Of a stretch of 9,824 nt of DNA, positions 1 through 6,127 are shown in pieces; position 1 is the first letter of the stretch; each line of letters begins with the position of its first letter. The notes under the pieces were generated by a model, which was given only the letters and a program-made list of their open reading frames with translations, was not told where the DNA came from and ran no database searches. Both the position numbers and the translations under genes were made by a program. The stretch covers positions 1 to 9,824 of the forward strand of contig CAJULZ010000102.1 in NCBI GenBank assembly GCA_910587205.1, read 5' to 3'. The DNA is from an uncultured Oscillospiraceae bacterium. Lineage in GTDB: Bacteria; Bacillota; Clostridia; Oscillospirales; Oscillospiraceae.

Positions 1-424
1 CGTCCATGATCAGCTCGGTGTAGCCCTGGTTGGCGATGACCACCAGCAGCTCGTATTTGGTATCCCTCAACGTGCTCTCCTCCCCCGCTTCGAAATCCTG
101 GCCGTCGGTGAGGAAGGCCAGGGGCTTTTTCCCGCCGATGCTGCTCAGCGGGACAAGGAACGCGATGCCCGTGCCGGGCACGTCGATGCTCAGCTCCCGC
201 TGCATGGCGGACTTCACCGCCCGCCAGGTGTCCCGGGTGACGACGGAAAAGGAGACCACCTTTTCCGTCTTTTCCAGACCGAAATAGTCCAGCAGCTCGC
301 TGCGCGCCGTCCCTTGGCCCAGGGCGCTCAGAGTGACGGTGACGTTGTGCCGGGCAAACAGGGCCAGGAACTGCCGGGCCCTGGGCCGTTCGGTAATGCA
401 TACCATCAGATACAGCTCATTCAT
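1..424 (-). CDS. Tandem PII-like (P-II family) regulator, 3' end cut by window edge
   Basis: Reading the minus strand from ATG at 424 gives 141 open codons to the window edge, so the C-terminus is missing. Residues 1-100 look like a divergent PII ferredoxin-like domain: an N-terminal strand (MNELYLMVCI), then LGQGTARSELLDYFGLEKTEKVV at about 35-57, where the T-loop of PII would sit, and GTGIAFLVPL at 84-93. From residue 123 a second PII-like start appears (KYELLVVIANQGYTELIMD), which suggests two fused PII-like halves. Classical PII proteins are about 112 residues with one domain. The uridylylation Tyr context of GlnB is not seen. The gene lies 56 nt downstream of the DUF1538 gene with no promoter between, so the two are probably co-transcribed. 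The Shine-Dalgarno is weak (GGGGC, 12 nt upstream). The likely role is a cytoplasmic sensor that gates the membrane partner; the ligand is unknown. Family assignment is fairly secure, function is inferred. Confidence 0.8.
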   Translation of the reverse strand, partial: MNELYLMVCITERPRARQFLALFARHNVTVTLSALGQGTARSELLDYFGLEKTEKVVSFSVVTRDTWRAVKSAMQRELSIDVPGTGIAFLVPLSSIGGKKPLAFLTDGQDFEAGEESTLRDTKYELLVVIANQGYTELIMD

Positions 425-480
425 AAGAAATTTTTCGCCCCGCTTTCTCAACTCCAGATTGTTACACGACGGCTCAGAGC

Positions 481-2022
481 TTATAGTTCAATGATGGCGT
501 TGTCGTCCAGGTCGGCAAAGGCGGGCTGCTGGGCGGGTTGGGCCTTGGCGGCGGCGCGCTGCCGCGCCTGGTAGACCACGCCAAGCACCTGGATGGCGAT
601 CAGCGGCGTCATGGCCACCATGGCCACCACCCCGAAGGCGTCGGTGACGATATTCCCACCCACCGCCGCGCAGGCCCCCTGGGCAAAGGGCAGCAGGAAG
701 GCGGCGGTCATAGGCCCCGAGGCCACGCCGCCGGAGTCGAAAGCGATGGCGGTAAAAATTTTCGGCACAAAGGGGGACAGCAGGATTGCCACCGCGTACC
801 CGGGGATCAGGAACCACAGCACGGATACCCCGGTGAGCACCCGCACCATGGCCAGGCCGATGGACGCCGCCACGCCCAGCGACAGCGCCGCCCCCATGGC
901 GGAGGACGAGATAGCGCCGTCGGTGATCTCCTCCACCTGCTTGTTCAGCACGTAGACGGCGGGCTCCGCCTTGACGATGAAGTAGCCGATGACCATGCCC
1001 ACCGGGACGATGATCCAGCGGCAGGGCAGCCCCGCCATCACCTGGCCCAGGTAGTTGCCCGCGGGCATGAAGCCCACGTTGGCCCCCGTGAGGAACAGCA
1101 CCAGCCCCACGTAAGTATAGGCCAGGCCCACGCCGATCTTTTTCAGCGTCCGGGCGGACAGCTTCAGCACCAGGAGCTGGAACAGCCCGAACAGGGCCAC
1201 GATGGGCAGCAGGGAGACGGCGATCTCTTTGATGTAGGTGGGCAGGCCCGAACGGAACAGCGCCCACAGCTCCACGGAGTCGGAGATCTCCGGCAGCACG
1301 GGCGGGGTATAAGCCCCGTCCTCCGGGCGGAAGATCATGCCCAGCACCAGCACCGCCAGGATGGGCCCCACAGAGCACAGAGCCACCAGGCCGAAGCTGT
1401 CGTCGGCGGCGCGGCGGTCGCTCCGGATGGCGGAGATGCCCACGCCCAGGGCCATGATGAAGGGGACGGTCATAGGCCCGGTGGTGACGCCGCCGGAGTC
1501 AAAGGCCACGGCTAAAAAGTCCTTGGGGACAAAAAAGGCCAGGGCGAACACCACCAGGTAGGAACCCACCAGCATGGGGGCCAGGGGCACGCCCAGCAGC
1601 ATACGCAGCAGGGCCAGCACCAGGAACACCCCCACCCCCGCCGCCACCGACAGGATCAGGGTCATATTGGGCACGGCGGGCACCTGGCCCGCCAGCACCT
1701 GCAAATCCGGTTCCGAGATGGTGATGAGGAAGCCCAGCAGAAAGCCCATGGCGATGATGACGGGCAGGCTGCGGCTGCGGGTGACGGCGGCGCCCACCCG
1801 CTCCCCCATGGGGGTCATGCTGGCCTCCGCCCCCAGGGTAAAGGACATCACGCCCACCACGATCATGGCCGCCCCCAGCAGGAAGCACAGCAGGATGCTG
1901 GGGGAGATGGGGGCTACGCTGAAGCACAGCACCGTGACGATGCCCACAATGGGCAGCACCGCTTTCAGCGCCTCCAGCAGCTTTTCCTTCAGTTTTGGGA
2001 GGGAACCGCGCAAATGGGCCAC
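481..2022 (-). CDS. DUF1538 family duplicated multi-pass membrane protein
   Basis: This is a 513-residue, very hydrophobic protein with many predicted membrane segments. It is an internal tandem duplication with a period of about 250 residues. FDSGGVTTGPMT at 174-185 recurs as FDSGGVASGPMT at 428-439, SEPDLQVL at 103-110 matches AEPAVYVL at 352-359, and DDSFG at 207-211 matches TDAFG at 460-464. Those motifs are characteristic of DUF1538, usually annotated as an uncharacterised integral membrane protein. The acidic and aspartate motifs repeated inside membrane regions suggest a transporter, but no substrate can be named. A soluble tail (about 485-513) ends in the acidic FADLDDNAIIEL. The paired PII-like gene downstream suggests regulation by a signalling protein. 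The start is uncertain: GTG at 2022 is only 1 nt from the GAAAGGA Shine-Dalgarno (2030-2024), whereas TTG at 2013 sits 10 nt away and would give 510 residues. Confidence 0.88.
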   Translation of the reverse strand: MAHLRGSLPKLKEKLLEALKAVLPIVGIVTVLCFSVAPISPSILLCFLLGAAMIVVGVMSFTLGAEASMTPMGERVGAAVTRSRSLPVIIAMGFLLGFLITISEPDLQVLAGQVPAVPNMTLILSVAAGVGVFLVLALLRMLLGVPLAPMLVGSYLVVFALAFFVPKDFLAVAFDSGGVTTGPMTVPFIMALGVGISAIRSDRRAADDSFGLVALCSVGPILAVLVLGMIFRPEDGAYTPPVLPEISDSVELWALFRSGLPTYIKEIAVSLLPIVALFGLFQLLVLKLSARTLKKIGVGLAYTYVGLVLFLTGANVGFMPAGNYLGQVMAGLPCRWIIVPVGMVIGYFIVKAEPAVYVLNKQVEEITDGAISSSAMGAALSLGVAASIGLAMVRVLTGVSVLWFLIPGYAVAILLSPFVPKIFTAIAFDSGGVASGPMTAAFLLPFAQGACAAVGGNIVTDAFGVVAMVAMTPLIAIQVLGVVYQARQRAAAKAQPAQQPAFADLDDNAIIEL

Positions 2023-2032
2023 ATCCTTTCAA

Positions 2033-2096
2033 TTGGCAAACAATCCACCATTTTGACCTTATCCGGCATTATATCAAAAAATGTAAGGTTTGCCAA
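2033..2096. promoter_or_regulatory. Perfect 9-bp inverted repeat flanking the DUF1538 promoter (possible operator)
   Basis: TTGGCAAAC at 2033-2041 and GTTTGCCAA at 2088-2096 are exact inverted copies, separated by 46 nt. One arm covers the -35 element of the minus-strand promoter. The other lies in its 5' leader just upstream of the Shine-Dalgarno. The placement suggests a looped operator or two regulator half-sites, but no regulator is identified. Only one arm would be transcribed, so an RNA hairpin is unlikely. Confidence 0.45.
2068..2096 (-). promoter_or_regulatory. Sigma-A promoter for the DUF1538/PII-like operon
   Basis: On the minus strand there is TTGGCA (2096-2091), a 17-nt spacer, and a perfect TATAAT (2073-2068) preceded by TGA, which makes an extended -10. 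Transcription would start near 2061, about 40 nt before the coding start. It is a strong match, found by reading the sequence only. Confidence 0.85.
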
Positions 2097-2163
2097 CGGG
2101 GAAGCTGGAATTTTCAGAAGTGTTTACAATTCGACAAAAGAGACGGGAAAAAGCGGTTTGCAG

Positions 2164-2192
2164 TTGTTTTTGGCAGGTTACTATGGTATACT
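2164..2192 (+). promoter_or_regulatory. Sigma-A promoter for galM and transketolase genes
   Basis: TTGTTT (2164-2169), a 17-nt spacer ending in the extended -10 TGG, and TATACT (2187-2192). Transcription would begin near 2199, leaving a leader of about 43 nt before galM. It diverges from the DUF1538 promoter, with about 70 nt between the two -35 elements. Confidence 0.7.
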
Positions 2193-2241
2193 AAAGGGTA
2201 GACATCATCAAATGCCGGGTCTCCGGCGGAGGGGAGGGGCC

Positions 2242-3306
2242 ATGGGGAATAACAGGACGGCTTTTGGCCATATGCCCGACGGCACACAGGTGGATGAGCT
2301 CACCCTGCGCGGCGGTTTGATAACTTGCAAGATCCTCACCTACGGCGGCGCGGTGCGCTCCCTCATCGTGCCCGACCGGGACGGGAACCCGGTGGACGTG
2401 GCGCTGGGCTTCGACACGCTGGAGGATTACATTGCCCAGGATAAATACATGGGCGCGCTGGTGGGGCGGTACGCCAACCGGATCGGCGGGGCCAAATTCA
2501 CGCTGAACGGGACGCAGTACCCCCTGTACGCCAACGACGGCCCCAACTCCCTCCACGGGGGGCGCGTGGGCTTTGACAAGAGGGTCTGGACGGTGGAGCG
2601 GCTGGCGGCGGATTCCGTCACTCTGTCGCTGGTCAGCCCCGACGGGGAGGAGGGCTACCCCGGCACCCTCCGGGTGGAGGTGACCTACACCTTGAGGGAC
2701 GGGGGGCTGTACGTCTGGTATCAGGCCAAATGTGACAAGGACACCCCGTGCAATCTGACGAACCACACCTATTTCAACCTGTCGGGTCATGACAGCGGCA
2801 GTGTGGAGGGCCAGTATATCAAGCTGTACGCCTCCCGCTACACCCCCACGGCCCCCGGTTCCATCCCCACCGGGGAGATCGCCCCGGTGGAGGGCACCCC
2901 CATGGACCTGCGGACGGCCCAACCTATCGGGGAACATATCGGTGACCCCTTTGACCAGCTCGTCCTGGCGGGGGGCTACGACCACAACTGGGTGATTGAC
3001 GGCTATGACAACGAAACCGTCGTGCCCGCCGCCCGGGCTTGGTCGCCGGAAACCGGAATCTGCATGGAGGCCGCCACCACCCAGCCTGGGGTGCAGTTCT
3101 ACACAGGCAATTATGTGGGCGGCTGCCCCCTGGGCAAGGGAGGCGCGGCGTATGGGGACAGGCACGGCTTCTGCCTGGAGACCCAGTGCTTCCCCGACAG
3201 CCCGAACAAGCCCAATTTCTCCCCCTGGGTGCTGTGGGCGGGGAGTGAATACCGCAACGGGACCGTGTACCGCTTCTCCATCATAGACGGCGCCGGTCAG
3301 CTCTGA
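2242..3306 (+). CDS. galM: Aldose 1-epimerase (galactose mutarotase)
   Basis: Interconverts alpha and beta anomers of aldoses such as glucose and galactose in the cytoplasm, feeding sugar catabolism. From ATG 2242 the protein has 354 residues, normal for the family. The open frame extends upstream to 2014, but the start at 2242 has a strong GGAGGGG Shine-Dalgarno 7 nt away and lies downstream of the predicted promoter. Family landmarks are GRYANRI (75-81), NDGPNSLHGG (98-107), the catalytic His175 in TNHTYFNL, GYDHNW (245-250), TTQPGVQFYTGN (279-290), and the catalytic base Glu313 in CLETQ. A gap of 65 nt without an evident terminator separates it from the transketolase genes, so a shared transcript is likely. 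The substrate sugar cannot be told from the sequence; other GalM-like epimerases act on different aldoses. Confidence 0.95.
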   Translation: MGNNRTAFGHMPDGTQVDELTLRGGLITCKILTYGGAVRSLIVPDRDGNPVDVALGFDTLEDYIAQDKYMGALVGRYANRIGGAKFTLNGTQYPLYANDGPNSLHGGRVGFDKRVWTVERLAADSVTLSLVSPDGEEGYPGTLRVEVTYTLRDGGLYVWYQAKCDKDTPCNLTNHTYFNLSGHDSGSVEGQYIKLYASRYTPTAPGSIPTGEIAPVEGTPMDLRTAQPIGEHIGDPFDQLVLAGGYDHNWVIDGYDNETVVPAARAWSPETGICMEAATTQPGVQFYTGNYVGGCPLGKGGAAYGDRHGFCLETQCFPDSPNKPNFSPWVLWAGSEYRNGTVYRFSIIDGAGQL

Positions 3307-3371
3307 GAAACCGAATACCCGCAAACCGCCTGCGCCCCGCCGCGGTCTTGCCGAAAGAAAGAAGGAACCAT

Positions 3372-4217
3372 ATGACTGCCAACGAAAAAAAGGCCCTTCG
3401 GCTGAACGCCTGCAAGGTGCGCATGGGCATCATTGAGGGCACCTATGCCGCCAAATCCGGACACCCTGGCGGAAGCCTGTCCGCCGCTGACCTGTTCACT
3501 TACCTCTACTTTAGGGAGCTGAACGTGGACCCCGCCCAGCCGGACAAGCCGGAGCGGGACCGCTTCGTGCTGTCCAAGGGCCACTGTGCGCCGGGGCTGT
3601 ACGCCGCGCTGTCCCTGCGGGGCTTCTTTCCCTGGGAGGACCTCAAAACCCTGCGGCACATCGGCAGCTATTTGCAGGGCCACCCGGACATGAAGTCCAT
3701 CCCCGGGGTGGATATGTCCACCGGGTCGCTGGGCCAGGGCATATCCGCCGCCTGCGGCATGGCCCTGGCCGCCAAGCGGCAGGGGAACCCCTGCCGGGTG
3801 TACACCCTGTTGGGGGACGGCGAGATTGAGGAGGGCCAGGTGTGGGAGGCGTTCATGTTCGCCGCCCACTACAAGCTGGACAACCTGTGTGCCGTCATCG
3901 ACAACAACGGCCTGCAAATCGACGGCCCGGTGGACCGGGTGATGAGCCCCTACCCCATTGGGGACAAGCTGCGGGCCTTTGGCTGGGAGGCCGTGGAGAC
4001 GGACGGCCACGATTTTGACGCGCTGGAGGCGGCGTTTGCCCGGGCCAGGACGGTGCAGGGCAGGCCCTTCGCCATCGTGATGAAAACCACCAAGGGCAAA
4101 GGGGTCGGCTATATGGAGAACCAGGTGGGCTGGCACGGCAAGGCCCCCAACGCGGAACAGTATGAAACGGCCATGGCGGAGCTGAGGGCCAGGCTGGCGG
4201 AATTGGAGGGGGAATAA
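3372..4217 (+). CDS. tktA: Transketolase, N-terminal (ThDP pyrophosphate-binding) subunit
   Basis: First half of a split transketolase. Together with the next gene it transfers two-carbon ketol units between sugar phosphates in the non-oxidative pentose phosphate pathway. The 281 residues match the usual length of the separate N-terminal subunit. Visible motifs are SGHPGGS (29-35) with the substrate-phosphate His31, SKGH (68-71), GHPD (103-106), and the ThDP/metal motif starting GDGEIEEGQVWEA (148-160) and ending in Asn178-Asn179. His255 lies in GWHGK. The start at 3372 follows an AGAAGGA Shine-Dalgarno at 5-6 nt. The frame is open upstream to 3348, but without a better site. The stop is one base before the start of the partner gene, so translation is probably coupled. 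Split transketolases are common in Firmicutes and archaea. The 281-residue protein alone would lack the pyrimidine-binding half of the active site. Confidence 0.95.
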   Translation: MTANEKKALRLNACKVRMGIIEGTYAAKSGHPGGSLSAADLFTYLYFRELNVDPAQPDKPERDRFVLSKGHCAPGLYAALSLRGFFPWEDLKTLRHIGSYLQGHPDMKSIPGVDMSTGSLGQGISAACGMALAAKRQGNPCRVYTLLGDGEIEEGQVWEAFMFAAHYKLDNLCAVIDNNGLQIDGPVDRVMSPYPIGDKLRAFGWEAVETDGHDFDALEAAFARARTVQGRPFAIVMKTTKGKGVGYMENQVGWHGKAPNAEQYETAMAELRARLAELEGE

Positions 4218-4218
4218 C

Positions 4219-5164
4219 ATGGCGGATGTGAAAAAAATCGCCACCCGGCAGGGGTACGGCGAGGGGCTGAAGGAGCTGGGGGCGCTCCACGACGACATCG
4301 TCGTGTTCGACGCGGACCTGGCGGGCTCTACCCAGACCGGCGTGTTTGCCAAGGAATTCCCCGACCGGCATTTCAACTGCGGCATCGCCGAGGGGAACAT
4401 GATGGCGGTGGCGGCGGGGGGCGGCGGCCATGGGCTATACGGCCTTCGCGTCGTCCTTCGCCATGTTCGCGGCGGGCCGGGCCTATGAACAGGTGCGCAA
4501 CTCCGTCGGCTACACGGGGCTGAACGTGAAGATCGGCGCGTCCCACGGGGGCATTTCCGTGGGAGAGGACGGGGCGTCCCACCAGTGCCTGGAGGACTTC
4601 GCCCTCATGCGGGCCATCCCCGGCATGGTGGTCATGTCCCCCGCCGACGCGGTGGAGGCCAAGGCCATGGTGAAGGCCGCCTACGAGCACCAGGGGCCGG
4701 TGTATATGCGCTTTGGCCGTTCCCCGGTGCCCGTGTTCCACGACCCGGACACCTTTGTGTTTGAAATCGGCCGGGGCGAGGTCATGCGGGACGGCTCCGA
4801 CGTGGCCATCATCGCCAACGGCCTGCTGGTGGCCGAGGCGGTGGAGGCGGCGGAGCTGCTGGCAAACCGGGGGATTTCCGCCCGGATCATCAATATGGCC
4901 ACCATCAAGCCGCTGGACGGGGAGCTGGTGCTCAAGGCCGCGGCGGAGTGCGGGAAAATCGTCACCTGCGAGGAGCACTCCACCGTGGGCGGCCTGGGCG
5001 AAGCGGTATGCTCGCTGCTCAGCGAGCAGCGGCCCACCCCGGTGCGGCGCATCGGGATCAACGACGTGTTCGGCCACTCCGGCCCGGCGGGGGAGCTGCT
5101 CCGGGAGTTCGGCCTGTGCGCGGACCATATCGCGGACGTGGCGGAGGCGTTCGCCAAGGGCTGA
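4219..5164 (+). CDS. tktB: Transketolase, C-terminal subunit, with apparent +1 frameshift at 4416-4421
   Basis: Second half of transketolase, carrying the ThDP pyrimidine-binding and C-terminal domains. The reading frame from ATG 4219 (Shine-Dalgarno GGAGGGGG) encodes normal family sequence up to Gly67, including CGIAEGNM with the expected catalytic Glu58. It then goes out of frame and stops at 4488. The second frame, open through 4430 to 5164, continues the family sequence at once (AAAMGYTAFASSFAMFAAGR). The break lies in a run of six G (4416-4421); with five G the frame is continuous and the product is 314 residues, a typical length. Either the base is a sequencing or assembly error, or the gene is truly broken. 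If it is real, reinitiation at ATG 4430 would give a 244-residue product lacking Glu58, hence probably inactive. Everything else in the gene looks intact, which favours an error or a very recent mutation. Confidence 0.9.
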
Positions 5165-5177
5165 CAGGTGGAGAGGA

Positions 5178-5206
5178 AACGCCCCGGCTTGCCGGGGTGT
5201 TTTTTT
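5178..5206 (+). terminator. Intrinsic terminator after the transketolase genes
   Basis: A GC-rich stem pairs 5179-5187 with 5192-5200 (core CCCCGG/CCGGGG, one G-U pair) around the loop CTTG. A run of T at 5200-5206 follows. It begins 15 nt past the transketolase stop and ends the galM-transketolase transcript. Confidence 0.92.
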
Positions 5207-5229
5207 CACAGGGCCGGGAATTGTAGGAA

Positions 5230-5259
5230 TTCACAAGAGGAACGGCCGCGGGATATACT
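5230..5259 (+). promoter_or_regulatory. Probable sigma-A promoter upstream of the histidine phosphatase gene
   Basis: TTCACA (5230-5235), an 18-nt spacer and TATACT (5254-5259) follow directly after the terminator. The leader to the phosphatase start would be about 200 nt. The match is good but not perfect. Position after a terminator and before a lone gene supports it. Confidence 0.5.
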
Positions 5260-5309
5260 TATGTAAACTGCGCGATGAAGGAAAAGCGCCGTTTTGGGGT
5301 TCAACAGGC

Positions 5310-5338
5310 TGTGGAAGTTTTTGTGGAAGTTGTGGAAG
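5310..5338. repeat. Three TGTGGAAG direct repeats in the phosphatase leader
   Basis: TGTGGAAG occurs at 5310-5317, 5322-5329 and 5331-5338 (spacings 12 and 9 nt). On the opposite strand these read CTTCCACA, which contains the TCCACA core of DnaA boxes but matches the full nine-base consensus TTATCCACA at only 6 of 9 positions. A TTCAACA lies just before them. The function is unknown. Confidence 0.5.
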
Positions 5339-5386
5339 CCCTGCGGCGCCATGGTTTTCCAGGAATTGGAATGAAGGATGCGGGAT

Positions 5387-5408
5387 TGGCCGCCGGATCC
5401 GGCGGCCA
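5387..5408. repeat. 22-nt perfect palindrome upstream of the phosphatase gene
   Basis: Bases 5387-5408 read the same on both strands. The core arm is GGCCGCCGGA followed by its exact complement, with a flanking T/A pair. No T-run follows, so it is not an intrinsic terminator. It could be a dimeric-protein site or an RNA stem in the phosphatase leader. It lies 57 nt before the ATG. Confidence 0.6.
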
Positions 5409-5465
5409 CGGCGGACGCCGAAAAAAATTATTGTCGCCCGCACGGGACCGGAGAGGAGGAGACAG

Positions 5466-6035
5466 ATGACAACCGTATATTTTGTGCGGCACGCGGAACC
5501 CAATTACGAAAACCACGACGACCTGACGCGGGAGCTTTCCCCAAAGGGGCTGCGGGACCGGAAGCTGGTCACGGAGTTTTTATGGGACAAACGGATTGAC
5601 GCCGTATTGTCAAGCCCCTATAAGCGGGCGGTGGATACGGTGGCTGAGTTCGCGGAGCTGGCAGGCTTAGAGATCAAAATGATCGAGGATTTTCGGGAAC
5701 GCAGGGTAGGCGAGGCGTGGATCGCCGGGTTTGACGTGTTTGCCCGAAAGCAGTGGGAGGATTTTGACTATAAATTGCCAGGCGGAGAGGCGCTAAGCGA
5801 GGTGCAAGGCAGGAACATCAGGGCGCTGAACGCCGTATTGAAGGCTTTTCATGGGAAAAATATTGTAATTGGGAGCCATGGGACGGCATTGTGCACAGTG
5901 ATCAACTACTATGACAGGACATTTGGGTACGACGGTTTTGAAAAAATCAGGGGGCTTATGCCGTGGGCGGTGGAATTCTCCTTTGAAGGCGGCGCCTGCG
6001 TAAAAATCCGGCAGCATGATCTGTTTAAGGCTTAG
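5466..6035 (+). CDS. Histidine phosphatase (phosphoglycerate mutase-like) family protein
   Basis: A 189-residue cytoplasmic phosphohydrolase of the branch-1 histidine phosphatase superfamily. The catalytic RHAE motif is at 8-11 (His9 is the phosphate acceptor). LSPKG (24-28) and SSPYKRA (49-55) with Arg54 follow, then Glu78 in FRER and the second catalytic His138 in GSHG. The usual RHGE is RHAE here, a common variant. ATG 5466 has an AGGAGG site 6 nt away, which decides the start. A much longer open frame reaching back to 4713 is a shadow of the transketolase gene. The gene has its own likely promoter and stands apart from its neighbours. Its base composition is lower in GC than the flanking genes in parts (28 GC of 60 bases at 5821-5880, against 44 of 60 at 4801-4860 in transketolase). 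The substrate cannot be predicted; members act on sugar phosphates, phosphoproteins, and cobalamin or other metabolites. Confidence 0.9.
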   Translation: MTTVYFVRHAEPNYENHDDLTRELSPKGLRDRKLVTEFLWDKRIDAVLSSPYKRAVDTVAEFAELAGLEIKMIEDFRERRVGEAWIAGFDVFARKQWEDFDYKLPGGEALSEVQGRNIRALNAVLKAFHGKNIVIGSHGTALCTVINYYDRTFGYDGFEKIRGLMPWAVEFSFEGGACVKIRQHDLFKA

Positions 6036-6062
6036 CCGGGGATGCCGACAGCGCCCGTGCTA

Positions 6063-6091
6063 TTGAACCCTGGGGTGGTTTGTGGTATTCT
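6063..6091 (+). promoter_or_regulatory. Sigma-A promoter for miaA-hfq
   Basis: TTGAAC (6063-6068), a 17-nt spacer ending in the extended -10 TGG, and TATTCT (6086-6091). An AT-rich stretch follows in otherwise GC-rich DNA. The miaA leader would be about 30 nt. It resembles the galM promoter in spacing and extended -10. Confidence 0.65.
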
Positions 6092-6127
6092 ATTAAAATA
6101 ATTTGCCGCGGGGTTCGGGAGGTCGTT

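Noticed and set aside
538..1515. Long plus-strand open frame opposite the DUF1538 gene
   Set aside because: The translation is rich in His, Gln, Gly and Arg with no domain, typical of an antisense shadow in GC-rich DNA. The minus strand carries a clear membrane protein with repeated motifs.
4411..4432. Programmed +1 frameshifting at the G6 run
   Set aside because: No known transketolase uses it, no slow or stop codon lies at the shift point, and a run of six G is short for slippage. An error or simple mutation is the better explanation.
4713..5465. Upstream extension of the phosphatase frame into transketolase
   Set aside because: The frame stays open by GC bias only. The strong AGGAGG site and ATG at 5466 begin the RHAE-type domain directly, and the upstream part overlaps the true transketolase frame.
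5275..5469. 64-codon plus-strand frame whose stop overlaps the phosphatase start (ATGA)
   Set aside because: The ATGA overlap hints at coupling, but there is no ribosome site before 5275. The second half is Gly/Arg low-complexity sequence over the palindrome, and no family is recognised.
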